From: Propionibacteriaceae bacterium | GTDB lineage: Bacteria > Actinomycetota > Actinomycetes > Propionibacteriales > Propionibacteriaceae | Length of the DNA stretch: 64,000 nucleotides | Direction of reading: 5' to 3' | Assembly: GCA_031267645.1 (NCBI GenBank) | Contig: JAIRYW010000008.1 | Location: 1-64,000, forward strand | Part shown: positions 7,799-16,639 of the stretch, piece after piece | How the letters are laid out: every line of letters begins with the position of its first letter | Position numbering within the stretch: position 1 is the first letter of the stretch | Notes under the pieces: generated by a model | Database searches by the model: none | Told to the model about the DNA's origin: nothing | What the model saw: only the letters and a program-made list of their open reading frames with translations | Position numbers and translations under genes: made by a program

Positions 7799-10648
7799 GG
7801 CCTCGGTCTCTTGGGCCCGGAAGAGCCGGAAGCGGGGCAAGAATTTGTCCCAGTCGATCGAGTGGGCGTCGATCTCGGGCCCGTCGATGCAGGCGTGCTT
7901 GCGCACCAGCTTGCCGTCGACCAGGACCGGGACCATGCAGGCGCCGCACATGCCGGTGGCGTCGACCATGATCGAGTTCAAACTGGCCACCGTCTTGACC
8001 CCGTAGCCCCGGGTCAGCTCGGTGACCGCCCGCATCATCAAAGGCGGGCCGATGGTGACGACCTCGGCGATGGGGCGGCCGGTCCCAGCCTGGGCGGCCT
8101 CCAGCATCGGCTGCAGGGCGGTGGTGACGAAACCATGCACGCCGAAGGAGCCGTCGTCGGTGGCGTAGACCACCTCCAGCTGGTCGCCGAACTCGGCCTG
8201 GAGTTGAGGCACCCGTTCGCCCGGGCCGACCCAGAACATCAGTTCCTGGTTGCGGAAACCAGAGATCAAGGTGACATGGTTGCCCAAACGCAGGTGTTCG
8301 CGCATGATGGGGTGGACCGGCGGCAGGCCCAACCCGCCGGCGGTGAAGACGACCGTGGCGGCGGCGTCGTAGCGGTGCAGCTGGCTGGGCTGGCCCAAGG
8401 GGCCGGCGATGCCGGCGAAAGCCTGGCCCGGCTCCATCTGGTTGATACCGAGGCTGGAGGCGCCCATGCCCTGGACGGCCAGAGTGACGGTGCCGGCCGA
8501 GACGTCCCAGTCGGCCAAGGTGAGCGGGATCAGCTCCCCCTTCTCGGTCGGCAGGACGCGGACGAACTGGCCGGCGCGGGCCGCAGCGGCGATGGCGGGG
8601 GCCCGGACGGTGAACTCCTCGATGCCCGAGGAGAGGTGGCGCTTGGCCACGATGACCGGCGCGGCGGCGGCCCGCTCGCTATACCGCAGGGCGCCGGCCA
8701 CCTGTTCGGCCACTTGCTCGGGCGAGGCGTCCAACTGGCGCAGGATCTCGCGGGCGGCGGCCTGACCGTCACCGGCCGCCCGGATGGCGGTGGAGCCGCC
8801 GCGGGCGGCGTCGCCGCCGGAGTAGACCGCGTCCAAGCTGGTCTGTTGACTGCCGGGCTGGCGCAACTCGATGGCGCCCCGGCCGCTCACCCGCAGAGCC
8901 GGCTCGGAGTCTTTGATGATGGGATTGGCCGAGTTGCCCAAGGCCATGACGACCAGGTCAGCCGGAATCTCCTCCTGCCGTCCGGTCGCCACCGGGCGCC
9001 GACGACCGGATTGGTCCGGCTCGCCCAGCGCCATGACGTCGAGCCGGGCGGCGGTCACGAAACCAGTCTCATGGTCGCCCAGGAATTCCACCGGAGAGCG
9101 CAACTGGGCCAGACCGACGCCCTCCTCCAGAGCGTGCTCCAACTCCTCCACCCGGGCCGGCATCTCAGCTTGGGTGCGGCGGTAGACGATGGTGACCTGG
9201 CCGCCCAGACGACGGGCGGTGCGGGCGGCGTCCATGGCCGTGTTGCCGCCGCCGACGACCAGGACCTGACGACCGGCCACCTCGGGCAACGGGGTCTCGT
9301 AGTCCGGGTCGTGGGCCCGCATCAGGTTGACCCGGGTTAGGAACTCGTTGGCGCTCATGACATTGAGGAAATGCTCGCCCGGCACGTTCAGGAACTGGGG
9401 CAGCCCGGCCCCCGAGCCGACGAAGACGGCCTCGAAACCAGCCTGGCGCAGGTCAGCCAGACTGGCCGTCTTGCCGACCACGAAGTTGGTCACGAAACGC
9501 CCGCCCAGCAGCTTGATCTTGGCCACCACGTCGTCGATCAGCTGGTTGGGCAGACGGAACTCCGGGATGCCGTAACGCAAGACCCCGCCCAGGGCGTGGA
9601 AGGCCTCGAAGACGGTCACCGGGAAGCCCTCGCGGGCCAACAGATAAGCGCTGATCAGACCGGACGGGCCGGACCCGACCACCGCCACCGGCGGCTTGGC
9701 GGCGACCTGCCAGGGGTTGGGCCAGTCGGCCAGGCGGACGGCGTCGGCGCCCGGATTGACCCGCTTGTCCCACTCCGGCAGGAACCACTCCAGCTGGCCG
9801 ATCGACATGGCGTGCTTGTGCAGGCAGACGCCCTGGCACTGCAACTCCTGGGGGCAGACCCGGCCGGTCACGTCCGGCAGCGGATTGCAGGACTCCAGCA
9901 TGGCCAAAGCCTCGGCGAAGTGGCCGGTGCCGATCAGCTCGAACATGCGCGGGATGTGGATCTGGACCGGGCAGCCGCCCTTGCGCTCCTCGACGCCGTC
10001 TTTGCGGTGCAGCAGGACGCCCAGCTCGCAAGGCGATTCGGCGCACTGCTTGTCGCGCAGGGCCTCCAGCCAGACCAGCAGCTCGACCTCGCGCAGGCTG
10101 TAACCCAGGTCGAGGTAGCCCAGATAGCCGGTGTTGACCAGATCGAAGTCTTGGTCGCGCTGGCGGGGCTCCCGGATGTGGGGCGGAATGCCGGTGCTGG
10201 CCGGCCACCCGACCGAAAGATCCTTGAACAGCGGGTAGCGCTCCTGCAAGTGCTCGTCCAAGCCTTGGATGAAACGCCGTTTGCGACCGACCGGCAGCCG
10301 CCAAAGGAAACGCATGAGGGCGGCGCTGGCGTCGTCGTCACGCAGCAGGATCTGCCACAGCCGGTGGGTGAACTGACGCGACAGGGGCTGGCCGGTGCGG
10401 AACTCGGCCGCCACCGCCGCCATGCCCTGGGCGATGAACATGTCACGGAAGACCCGCGGCTCGGCCACCAGCTGGCGCTCCAACAGCTTGAGCTGCTCTT
10501 GGAAGGCGGTCACGCCCGGGCTGGAGCCGAGCTGGGCGACCTGGTCCACGACCTGGTCCAGAGCCATCCGGGCGGAGTCCCAACGGCGCACGTCGGCTTG
10601 GCTGGTGGCGTCGGCCTGAGGCGGCCGCGGCCGGGCCGGCGCGGTCAC
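7775..10648 (-). CDS. fused NfnB-NfnA-like FAD/NAD(P) iron-sulfur oxidoreductase
   Basis: A 957-residue cytosolic flavoprotein. Residues 1-190 are a helical region I do not recognise. Residues 200-290 hold the GltD-type iron-sulfur module (Cys 202, 207, 226, 254, 265, 271, 275). Residues 318-640 hold two Rossmann folds: FAD at VVGSGPSG (about 323-330) and NAD(P) at VVGGGNTAMDAA (about 464-475). From about 660 there is a PyrK/ferredoxin-reductase-like FAD-NAD domain ending in MVDATGMCGAC (Cys 901, 904, then 920), where Asp replaces the first Cys as in NfnA. This is the NfnB+NfnA (SudAB) set fused in one chain, suggesting ferredoxin:NADP+ oxidoreduction, possibly electron-bifurcating. It overlaps the upstream NifJ-like gene by 4 nt, so it probably reoxidises that enzyme's ferredoxin. 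Confidence 0.8.
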   Translation of the reverse strand: MTAPARPRPPQADATSQADVRRWDSARMALDQVVDQVAQLGSSPGVTAFQEQLKLLERQLVAEPRVFRDMFIAQGMAAVAAEFRTGQPLSRQFTHRLWQILLRDDDASAALMRFLWRLPVGRKRRFIQGLDEHLQERYPLFKDLSVGWPASTGIPPHIREPRQRDQDFDLVNTGYLGYLDLGYSLREVELLVWLEALRDKQCAESPCELGVLLHRKDGVEERKGGCPVQIHIPRMFELIGTGHFAEALAMLESCNPLPDVTGRVCPQELQCQGVCLHKHAMSIGQLEWFLPEWDKRVNPGADAVRLADWPNPWQVAAKPPVAVVGSGPSGLISAYLLAREGFPVTVFEAFHALGGVLRYGIPEFRLPNQLIDDVVAKIKLLGGRFVTNFVVGKTASLADLRQAGFEAVFVGSGAGLPQFLNVPGEHFLNVMSANEFLTRVNLMRAHDPDYETPLPEVAGRQVLVVGGGNTAMDAARTARRLGGQVTIVYRRTQAEMPARVEELEHALEEGVGLAQLRSPVEFLGDHETGFVTAARLDVMALGEPDQSGRRRPVATGRQEEIPADLVVMALGNSANPIIKDSEPALRVSGRGAIELRQPGSQQTSLDAVYSGGDAARGGSTAIRAAGDGQAAAREILRQLDASPEQVAEQVAGALRYSERAAAAPVIVAKRHLSSGIEEFTVRAPAIAAAARAGQFVRVLPTEKGELIPLTLADWDVSAGTVTLAVQGMGASSLGINQMEPGQAFAGIAGPLGQPSQLHRYDAAATVVFTAGGLGLPPVHPIMREHLRLGNHVTLISGFRNQELMFWVGPGERVPQLQAEFGDQLEVVYATDDGSFGVHGFVTTALQPMLEAAQAGTGRPIAEVVTIGPPLMMRAVTELTRGYGVKTVASLNSIMVDATGMCGACMVPVLVDGKLVRKHACIDGPEIDAHSIDWDKFLPRFRLFRAQETEARRRHGLI

Positions 10649-13600
10649 TTGATGATCTCCGCGTCACAGGTGGACTTGACCCGGGCGCAGCGCCGCAGCA
10701 GGTCCTCGGTGACCTCGACCGTGTCCAAGGCCCCGGCGCGCAGCCGGCCGACCACCTGGGTGGCGCCGTCGACCACGATGGTGGCCTTCTCGAACAGCTG
10801 GGGCAGCTCCTGGTAACAGGTGCCGCAGTCGTTGCAACGCGGCTCGTCGGCCGGGTCGAGCCAGATCGGCCGATCGGCCGCGGCGGCCGGGGCGGCGGCC
10901 GGCGGGGCGGCCGGAGCGGCGGCGCCGGACAGGGAGGCGATCAAACCGGTCGGCAGCTCCGGGGCCTGGTCGCGCGACATGACCAGCGAGACCATGGCCT
11001 CGGCGATGGCGTCGAGCGAGGACTCCCGGGCGGCCACGGCGTCGGCGTAATCGGACTTCAACTGGTCGAGCTGGCCGCGGTGGGCCGAGGCCAGACGGTC
11101 GACGCCCTGGCCGGCCAGGTATTGCAGGGACTGCCAGTTGCGGCGACGGTCCTCGACCAGGGCCACGATGGACGCCGAGCAGGCCACCTTGATCAGCCGA
11201 CGCTCGGCGTCGGTGGCCCAGATGAAGGGGGTCCGTACCTCCCGCTGGGCCGGCGGCAGGTCGACGAACTCGGCTATCGGCAGGGCGTTCGCCTCTTGGT
11301 CGGAGTCGGCCCGCAGGCGGTGGAAGTGCTTGGCGAAGCGGCCCTCGCCGTACGCGAAGTCAGCCGGCGTGAGCGGCCCGGACAACAAGCCGATCTTACC
11401 GTCTGGCCCCCGGTGTTCGATGGTGCGGTTGGTCCAGAGCTGACCCAAATCAGGATTGCCCTCCAAGCTGAAGCGCTCCTGCAGAGACTCTCCGGCGCCC
11501 GGGTCGTGCACGAAGAGCGGGCTCATGCGCGACTCGACGGCCAACCGGGAGCGGGCGGTCGACTGGTCCTCCGGGGTGCCATTCTCGGTCCCGCAGGGCG
11601 TGTAGGTCACCATCAGGGCGGCCCCGTCGTTGTAGTCGAGCATGCGCAAGACAGTGGACAGATAATGCCCGTGCCAGGCGGTGGCGGTGGCGCAGCTGAA
11701 GACGTGGGGGTGGAAGACCGCCAACAAACCCAGCTCCTTGCGGGTCTCGACCTTGCCGTTGTGGGCCCAACCGTGCCGGGCCAGGTCGGCGTCCTGGCCG
11801 GTGTAGCTGGCGGTCGAAGCCTGGCCGCCGGTGTTGGAGTAGCCGCCGGTGTCGAGCACCACCGCTTTGATGGGCGAACCGGAGGCCAACACCCGCGACA
11901 GGGCTCCGAAGCCGATGTCGTATGCCGCGCCGTCGCCCGAGATGGTCATGACCGTAGGCAATAAAGCCTTCTCATCGGGGCTGAAGTCGCGCCAGGACAG
12001 CGGGCTCAGGTCCTGGGTCGGGTCGAAGGCGTCGGCCAGTTCGGCGCGGGCCTGGCGCAAGGCCTTGACCTCGTCGACGTACTGCGAGACGACGCCCTCG
12101 AACAGGCCGACGGCCAGCGCTTGGGCGTCCTGGAAGAGGGAGTTGACCCAAGGGTCGATGAACTGGGTGGACGGCATGGTGGAGGAGTAGACCGAGGAGC
12201 AGCCGGTCGAGTTGGCCACGATGGTGGGAGACGGGCCTTGGCCGGTGGGGCCGCCCTCGTAGAGGTAGAGGCGCGCCTCCAGCCGGGCGACCAGATCGTC
12301 CAAACGGGCCGCCCGCTCGGTCTGGTCGGCTCCCAGGGCGGCGCGCTGGACCGTCAGATCGGCCACCAGAGCCTCCAACGAGCGCAGATGGTCGCGCCGC
12401 CGGTCCTGGCCCACCGCCCGGGACAAGGCCGTGAAGAGGTGGGTGGCGGTGACCTCGCCGCAACCCCGGCAGGCCCCGTGGCCGCCGGTGATGGAGTAAT
12501 AGTTGGCGTGGTCGAGCAACACTCGCTTGGTGTCGCCGCCGGCTTTGAGGGCCTCGGCCGAGAACCGCTTGGGCGTGTTGGGCAGCCCGGTCAGAATCTC
12601 GAAACGCTCCTGCATACCGGCCACCGTGGTCTCGTCTTGTTCGACCGGGGTCAAGGCGTGGGGGCCGCAGACGTCGACGCACTGCAAGCAACCAGTGCAC
12701 TTCCAAGGGTCGATCACGACCGACAACAGACCACCCAGGCCGGGGCTCTCTTTCTCCACCGCCGTGAAGAAGGGCCGGGTGCGGGCGACCGGGAAGCGGT
12801 CCAGCTGAGCCAGGACGGCTTCCACGGTGACGGCCACGACGCGCTCCTCGGCCAAGGCCGGAGCCTCGGCGGCGGCCTGGCGGGCCACCTCGGTCAAAGG
12901 CCGGTCGGCGGGGTCGGAGCGCAGCAACTGACGGATGACGCCGGACCAGGTGTGGGACAGGGCGTGCCAAACCTCCCGCTGGCCGCTCGGCAGGTCGGCT
13001 TGGTCGATGGCCCGGTCGAGCAGGTCGTGGATCTCGTGGACGGTGTTGGGGATGGCCGAGTCCGGGCAGGCGATGGCGCACTCCATGCAACCGGTGCAAG
13101 CCACCGGGTCGAGCACGGGCACCGTCCGCCGGAAGAGGCCCTTGTCCTTGGTGGCGCCGGTGCCGATGGGAATGAAGAGCCCGGTCCCGGGCAAGACGGG
13201 GGCCTCGGCGATGGAGCCCTCCCGGAAGGGACGCCCCATCATCTCCTCGAAGTAGCCGGGGTCGAACAGCCCGGAGCCGCGGGCCGTGCCGACGGCCGGA
13301 CAGAGCACGGCCGACAGCGCGGCGCTCCGCCGCCGCACCGGCCGCGCAGCCGACTCGACCTGGACGAATTCGGGCGCGTCGTAATCGACCGGCTGGGTGG
13401 CCGACATGCCGTCGCGGATGACGGACATGTTCGACTCCACCACGGTCTCGCCCTTGCGGCCGAACTTCTTCTGGATCTCGGCTCGGACCATGTCCCGGAC
13501 CTGGTCCGAGCTGCCGCCGGCGGCGATGCGGTCGACGTTGCCGATGACGGCCCCGATGAAGGCGATGCCCATCATGCGGGTCTCCAGCTCCGGCGTGGGA

Positions 13601-15642
13601 GCGTGGCGGCGGGCCACCGAGAAGGCGTCCACCACCATGAATTTGATGGCGCGTTGGCGGATGGCCTGACGGGCGTACCCCGGCAGGTCGCGCCAGACGT
13701 CGAGCGGCGACCGGTCCGACTGCAAGATGAAGACGCCGCCAGCGGCCAGCCCCTTGAGCGGATTGGTGTGACGGAAGACCTGATGGTCGGGGGCGACCAC
13801 GATGTCGACGTCCTCCAGCTCGGCGTTGGTGATGAGAACCGGCTCGGGCGACAGGGTGATGTAGAAGTTGGTCGGCGCGCCCGACTTCTCGGAACCGTAC
13901 TTGGGGGCCGACTTGGAGTGCAGGTCGAGCATCCCGGCCAGGATGTCGGTCAACAGCTTGCCGGTGGCGACGGTGCCGTAACCGCCGACCGAATGGAAGC
14001 GGATGCGCAAGGCCTCCGGCGGCAGCAGGTCGGGGTTGTCCTCGGTGGTCAGGGCCATGGCCGCGGTCTCGGGGTAGGCCTGACGCAGCCGGTCCTGGAT
14101 CTGAGCCAGCTCCCCGGTGGCCTTGGCGTCGAAGAACTGGGAACCGAGGAAGACCAGCGGCGAGCGCTCGTCCGAGGCCATGTGACGGAAAGCCGCCACC
14201 AGGTGGCGGGGCTGGACGTCGTGGCCGCCCAAGCCGAAGACGGCGGTGGTGAGCTGGGGCAGACGGTCGAGGGCCGGCAGACCTGGGTAGGAACCGGCCC
14301 GCTCGCCGTTGGCGCGCGCCTTGAAGAGGGCGTTCGACACCAGCTGCGTCAAGGCTGTGTTGTCAGAGCGCTCCAGCACGGTGACGGCTTGGGCCCGGCT
14401 CAGGGCCTGGGCCAGCTCGGCCTCCGGGAAGGGCTGCAACAGTTTGACCGAGATGACGCCGACCTTGAGGCCTTGGGAGCGTAGGTGGGGCAGGACGGCC
14501 CGGACGTCCTCGGTGATCGAACCCAGTCCGACCATGACGTAGTCGGCGTCCTCGACCTGGTGGCAGTGGATCGGTTGGTAGTCCCGGCCGGTCAAGGCCG
14601 AGTAGTCGGCCATGGCCTGGCGGGCCAGACCGGGCACGGCGGCGGCGAAGTGGGTCATATGGTCGACCGCGCCGGCCTGGAAGTCGGGCTGGTTCTGGAC
14701 CGGGCCGGTCAGGCCGGGGTTGTTGGGGTCGACCAGCGAGGGCGCCAACTGGCGGGTGCCTTTGGCCCAGGCGTTGACCCAGGCCCGGCGCCACTGGCCG
14801 CGCAGATCCGGCGGCACCCAGGCCAAGGTCGACTCGACCAAGCCGCCCTGGTCGTCGGCCTCGATCCGGTCGGCCAAGGAGTCGAGCTGGGCTCTAAGAG
14901 CGGCCAGGTCGCCAGGGTCGAAGTCACCGGCGTGGCGGTCGAGGTAGTGGTTGAGCTGCCAGAGCCGGCCCTTGGCTCCGAAAAGGATCTCCTGGGCCAC
15001 GGTCGGACAGGGGACGCGCCCGGACGGATCGCCCAGGTACAGGCGCAACAGCTCCGGCTCGGGCAGACGGACCTCGCTCATGACGTGGCTGGTGGCGAAG
15101 CCGTCCATGGCGTTGGCCACCGGCACCAAGGACAGGGCCGAGAGGCGGTAGGCGATGGCGGCCAGGTCGGCCGCCTCCTGCTGGTTGGAGCCGAACAAGA
15201 TGGTGTAGCCGGTGGGGAGGAGGGAGTAGACGTCGTCGTGGCCGGCCATGACGTTGAGGGAGTGCTTCGAGACCACGCGGGCGGCCACTTGGAGGACGAA
15301 GCCGCCGATCTTCTTGCCGACCGTGACGTAATGCGACTCCAGGGCGTAAAGGATGCCCTGGGAGCTGGAGGCGTTGGAGATGTAATTGCCGCCGACTAGG
15401 GCCGCGCCCAAGGCGCCGGACTGGGCGGAGTGCTCGCCCTCGGCCTCGACGAAGAAGGGATGCTTGCCCCAGACGTTGAGCTGGCCCTCGGCCCGAGCCA
15501 CTTCGAAGGTCTCGGAGATCTCGGTCGAGGGAGTGATCGGATAACCGATGACACCGCCGCAGACGTGCTTCATGACGTGAGACACGGCGGCGTTGCCGCT
15601 CAGGACCTCTGGGATGCCGGGGTATATAAAGTTGTCAGGCAC
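10645..15642 (-). CDS. NifJ-like pyruvate/2-oxoacid:ferredoxin oxidoreductase, extended
   Basis: About 1665 residues against roughly 1170-1200 for ordinary NifJ. The domain order is a pyrimidine-type TPP domain (IGYPITPSTEISE, then SSSQGILYALE), domain II, a gamma domain (HSVGGYGTVATGK), and an inserted two-cluster ferredoxin (CTGCMECAIAC and CTGCLQCVDVC separated by about 120 residues instead of about 50). The TPP-binding domain follows (GGHGACRGCGE, then ISGDGAAYDIG and TGGYSNTGGQ). The C-terminus adds an Ala/Pro linker and a [4Fe-4S] motif, Cys 1603, 1606, 1609 and 1652. It should oxidise pyruvate to acetyl-CoA and reduce ferredoxin. The GTG at 15642 is chosen because conserved sequence starts there; an in-frame GTG at 15669 is the alternative. 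The ATGA overlap with the Nfn-like gene implies an operon. Confidence 0.85.
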   Translation of the reverse strand: MPDNFIYPGIPEVLSGNAAVSHVMKHVCGGVIGYPITPSTEISETFEVARAEGQLNVWGKHPFFVEAEGEHSAQSGALGAALVGGNYISNASSSQGILYALESHYVTVGKKIGGFVLQVAARVVSKHSLNVMAGHDDVYSLLPTGYTILFGSNQQEAADLAAIAYRLSALSLVPVANAMDGFATSHVMSEVRLPEPELLRLYLGDPSGRVPCPTVAQEILFGAKGRLWQLNHYLDRHAGDFDPGDLAALRAQLDSLADRIEADDQGGLVESTLAWVPPDLRGQWRRAWVNAWAKGTRQLAPSLVDPNNPGLTGPVQNQPDFQAGAVDHMTHFAAAVPGLARQAMADYSALTGRDYQPIHCHQVEDADYVMVGLGSITEDVRAVLPHLRSQGLKVGVISVKLLQPFPEAELAQALSRAQAVTVLERSDNTALTQLVSNALFKARANGERAGSYPGLPALDRLPQLTTAVFGLGGHDVQPRHLVAAFRHMASDERSPLVFLGSQFFDAKATGELAQIQDRLRQAYPETAAMALTTEDNPDLLPPEALRIRFHSVGGYGTVATGKLLTDILAGMLDLHSKSAPKYGSEKSGAPTNFYITLSPEPVLITNAELEDVDIVVAPDHQVFRHTNPLKGLAAGGVFILQSDRSPLDVWRDLPGYARQAIRQRAIKFMVVDAFSVARRHAPTPELETRMMGIAFIGAVIGNVDRIAAGGSSDQVRDMVRAEIQKKFGRKGETVVESNMSVIRDGMSATQPVDYDAPEFVQVESAARPVRRRSAALSAVLCPAVGTARGSGLFDPGYFEEMMGRPFREGSIAEAPVLPGTGLFIPIGTGATKDKGLFRRTVPVLDPVACTGCMECAIACPDSAIPNTVHEIHDLLDRAIDQADLPSGQREVWHALSHTWSGVIRQLLRSDPADRPLTEVARQAAAEAPALAEERVVAVTVEAVLAQLDRFPVARTRPFFTAVEKESPGLGGLLSVVIDPWKCTGCLQCVDVCGPHALTPVEQDETTVAGMQERFEILTGLPNTPKRFSAEALKAGGDTKRVLLDHANYYSITGGHGACRGCGEVTATHLFTALSRAVGQDRRRDHLRSLEALVADLTVQRAALGADQTERAARLDDLVARLEARLYLYEGGPTGQGPSPTIVANSTGCSSVYSSTMPSTQFIDPWVNSLFQDAQALAVGLFEGVVSQYVDEVKALRQARAELADAFDPTQDLSPLSWRDFSPDEKALLPTVMTISGDGAAYDIGFGALSRVLASGSPIKAVVLDTGGYSNTGGQASTASYTGQDADLARHGWAHNGKVETRKELGLLAVFHPHVFSCATATAWHGHYLSTVLRMLDYNDGAALMVTYTPCGTENGTPEDQSTARSRLAVESRMSPLFVHDPGAGESLQERFSLEGNPDLGQLWTNRTIEHRGPDGKIGLLSGPLTPADFAYGEGRFAKHFHRLRADSDQEANALPIAEFVDLPPAQREVRTPFIWATDAERRLIKVACSASIVALVEDRRRNWQSLQYLAGQGVDRLASAHRGQLDQLKSDYADAVAARESSLDAIAEAMVSLVMSRDQAPELPTGLIASLSGAAAPAAPPAAAPAAAADRPIWLDPADEPRCNDCGTCYQELPQLFEKATIVVDGATQVVGRLRAGALDTVEVTEDLLRRCARVKSTCDAEIIK

Positions 15643-16015
15643 AGCGCACTTCCGAGAGAGAGAATTCACAACTGCGCGGCCCGTCGGCTGCTCCGATGAC
15701 GTGCCGCACCCCCGCTGAGGCCAGACCCTTGAGCCCAAGCGCCTGACTCCACCTGGGGCATCCAACAGCCTAGGGCGCCCAGGGCCGGGCCTGGACCAAC
15801 GTCCGACTTCCGCGCTGAATCGTGAGCAGATGCCCAGGTCCGCGCCCATTGGTGCGCCGGGCCCGGCCGGACGGTGGGAAGAAGTCGCTGTTACCTTCGG
15901 TCCGTCTGGCTGGAGTCAGAGTGGACAGGCGACACTGGTTCTGATGACCGGGCCGGCCCGCCGCCGGCTGTCCGACGGCGCTGACAGGGGACCGAACGAT
16001 GGATGTGACTGGCCT
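15643..16015. other. divergent intergenic region, nifJ-like / ECF sigma
   Basis: A 373-bp gap between two divergently transcribed genes. It must hold both promoters. A TTGTGAA motif (15664-15670, minus strand) looks like one half of a Rex operator, but the second half-site is missing. No ORF here looks coding, and no convincing ECF-type promoter pair was identified. Confidence 0.4.
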
Positions 16016-16639
16016 ATGACTGAGCCAATGGGCGCGGTCGTCCCGGCGCCTCCCGGCGCGGTCGTCCCGACGTCCCCCGGCGTCGCCGCGACGCCGACCG
16101 CCCACCGGACGGGGTCGACCGAACCGTCGGCGGGCTGGGCGGCCGCCCGCACCGAGGCCGTCTTGGAGCGTCACCGCGATCTGGTCTATCGCATCGCCTT
16201 GACCCACAGCGCCGACCGCAGCGACGCCGACGACATTTTCCAAGAGGTCTTCTTGACCTATCACCGTAAACAACCGGATTGTCGGGACGAGGACCACCGT
16301 CAGGCCTGGCTCATCACCTGCGCCCTGAACTGCGCCCGCCGGGTCGCCACCAGCTCCTGGCGGCGACGGGTGGGACCGCTCGACCCCGCCGCGCCGGACC
16401 CGGTCGCGCCCGAGCCCTTCACCTTCCAGACCGAGCGTCAACAGATCTTGTTCCAGGCCCTGAGCGACCTGCCGGAGACCTACCGCTCAGTCATCCACCT
16501 GTTCTACTTCGACGATCTGCCAGTGGCGCGGATCGCCCCACTGCTGGGCTTGGAGGCCGGCGCGGTCAAGATGCGACTGAGCCGCGGTCGGGCCCTGCTG
16601 CGCCAACGATTACAAGGATGGTTTTCCGATGAAGGATGA
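16016..16639 (+). CDS. ECF-type RNA polymerase sigma factor
   Basis: A 207-residue sigma-70 family protein. Region 2 (LVYRIALTHSADRSDADDIFQEVFL) binds core RNA polymerase and the -10 element. Region 4 (LPETYRSVIHLFYFDDLPVARIAPLLGLEAGAVKMRLSRGR, given here only by its ends as LPETYRSV and KMRLSRGR) binds the -35. The ATG at 16016 gives a 45-residue Pro/Thr-rich leader; an ATG at 15944 is also possible. The stop overlaps the next gene by 11 nt, so the two are co-translated and the downstream membrane protein is probably its anti-sigma partner. Confidence 0.85.
   Translation: MTEPMGAVVPAPPGAVVPTSPGVAATPTAHRTGSTEPSAGWAAARTEAVLERHRDLVYRIALTHSADRSDADDIFQEVFLTYHRKQPDCRDEDHRQAWLITCALNCARRVATSSWRRRVGPLDPAAPDPVAPEPFTFQTERQQILFQALSDLPETYRSVIHLFYFDDLPVARIAPLLGLEAGAVKMRLSRGRALLRQRLQGWFSDEG

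Noticed and set aside
10650-15400. Long open frames on the plus strand opposite the NifJ-like gene (for example 12121-14484)
   Set aside because: They are rich in Gly, Gln, Asp and Arg, show no domain signatures, and exist because the opposite strand is a GC-rich real gene with few stops.
15664-15670. Rex operator before the NifJ-like gene
   Set aside because: Only one half-site (TTGTGAA) is present, partly inside the possible coding start, so it is not called.
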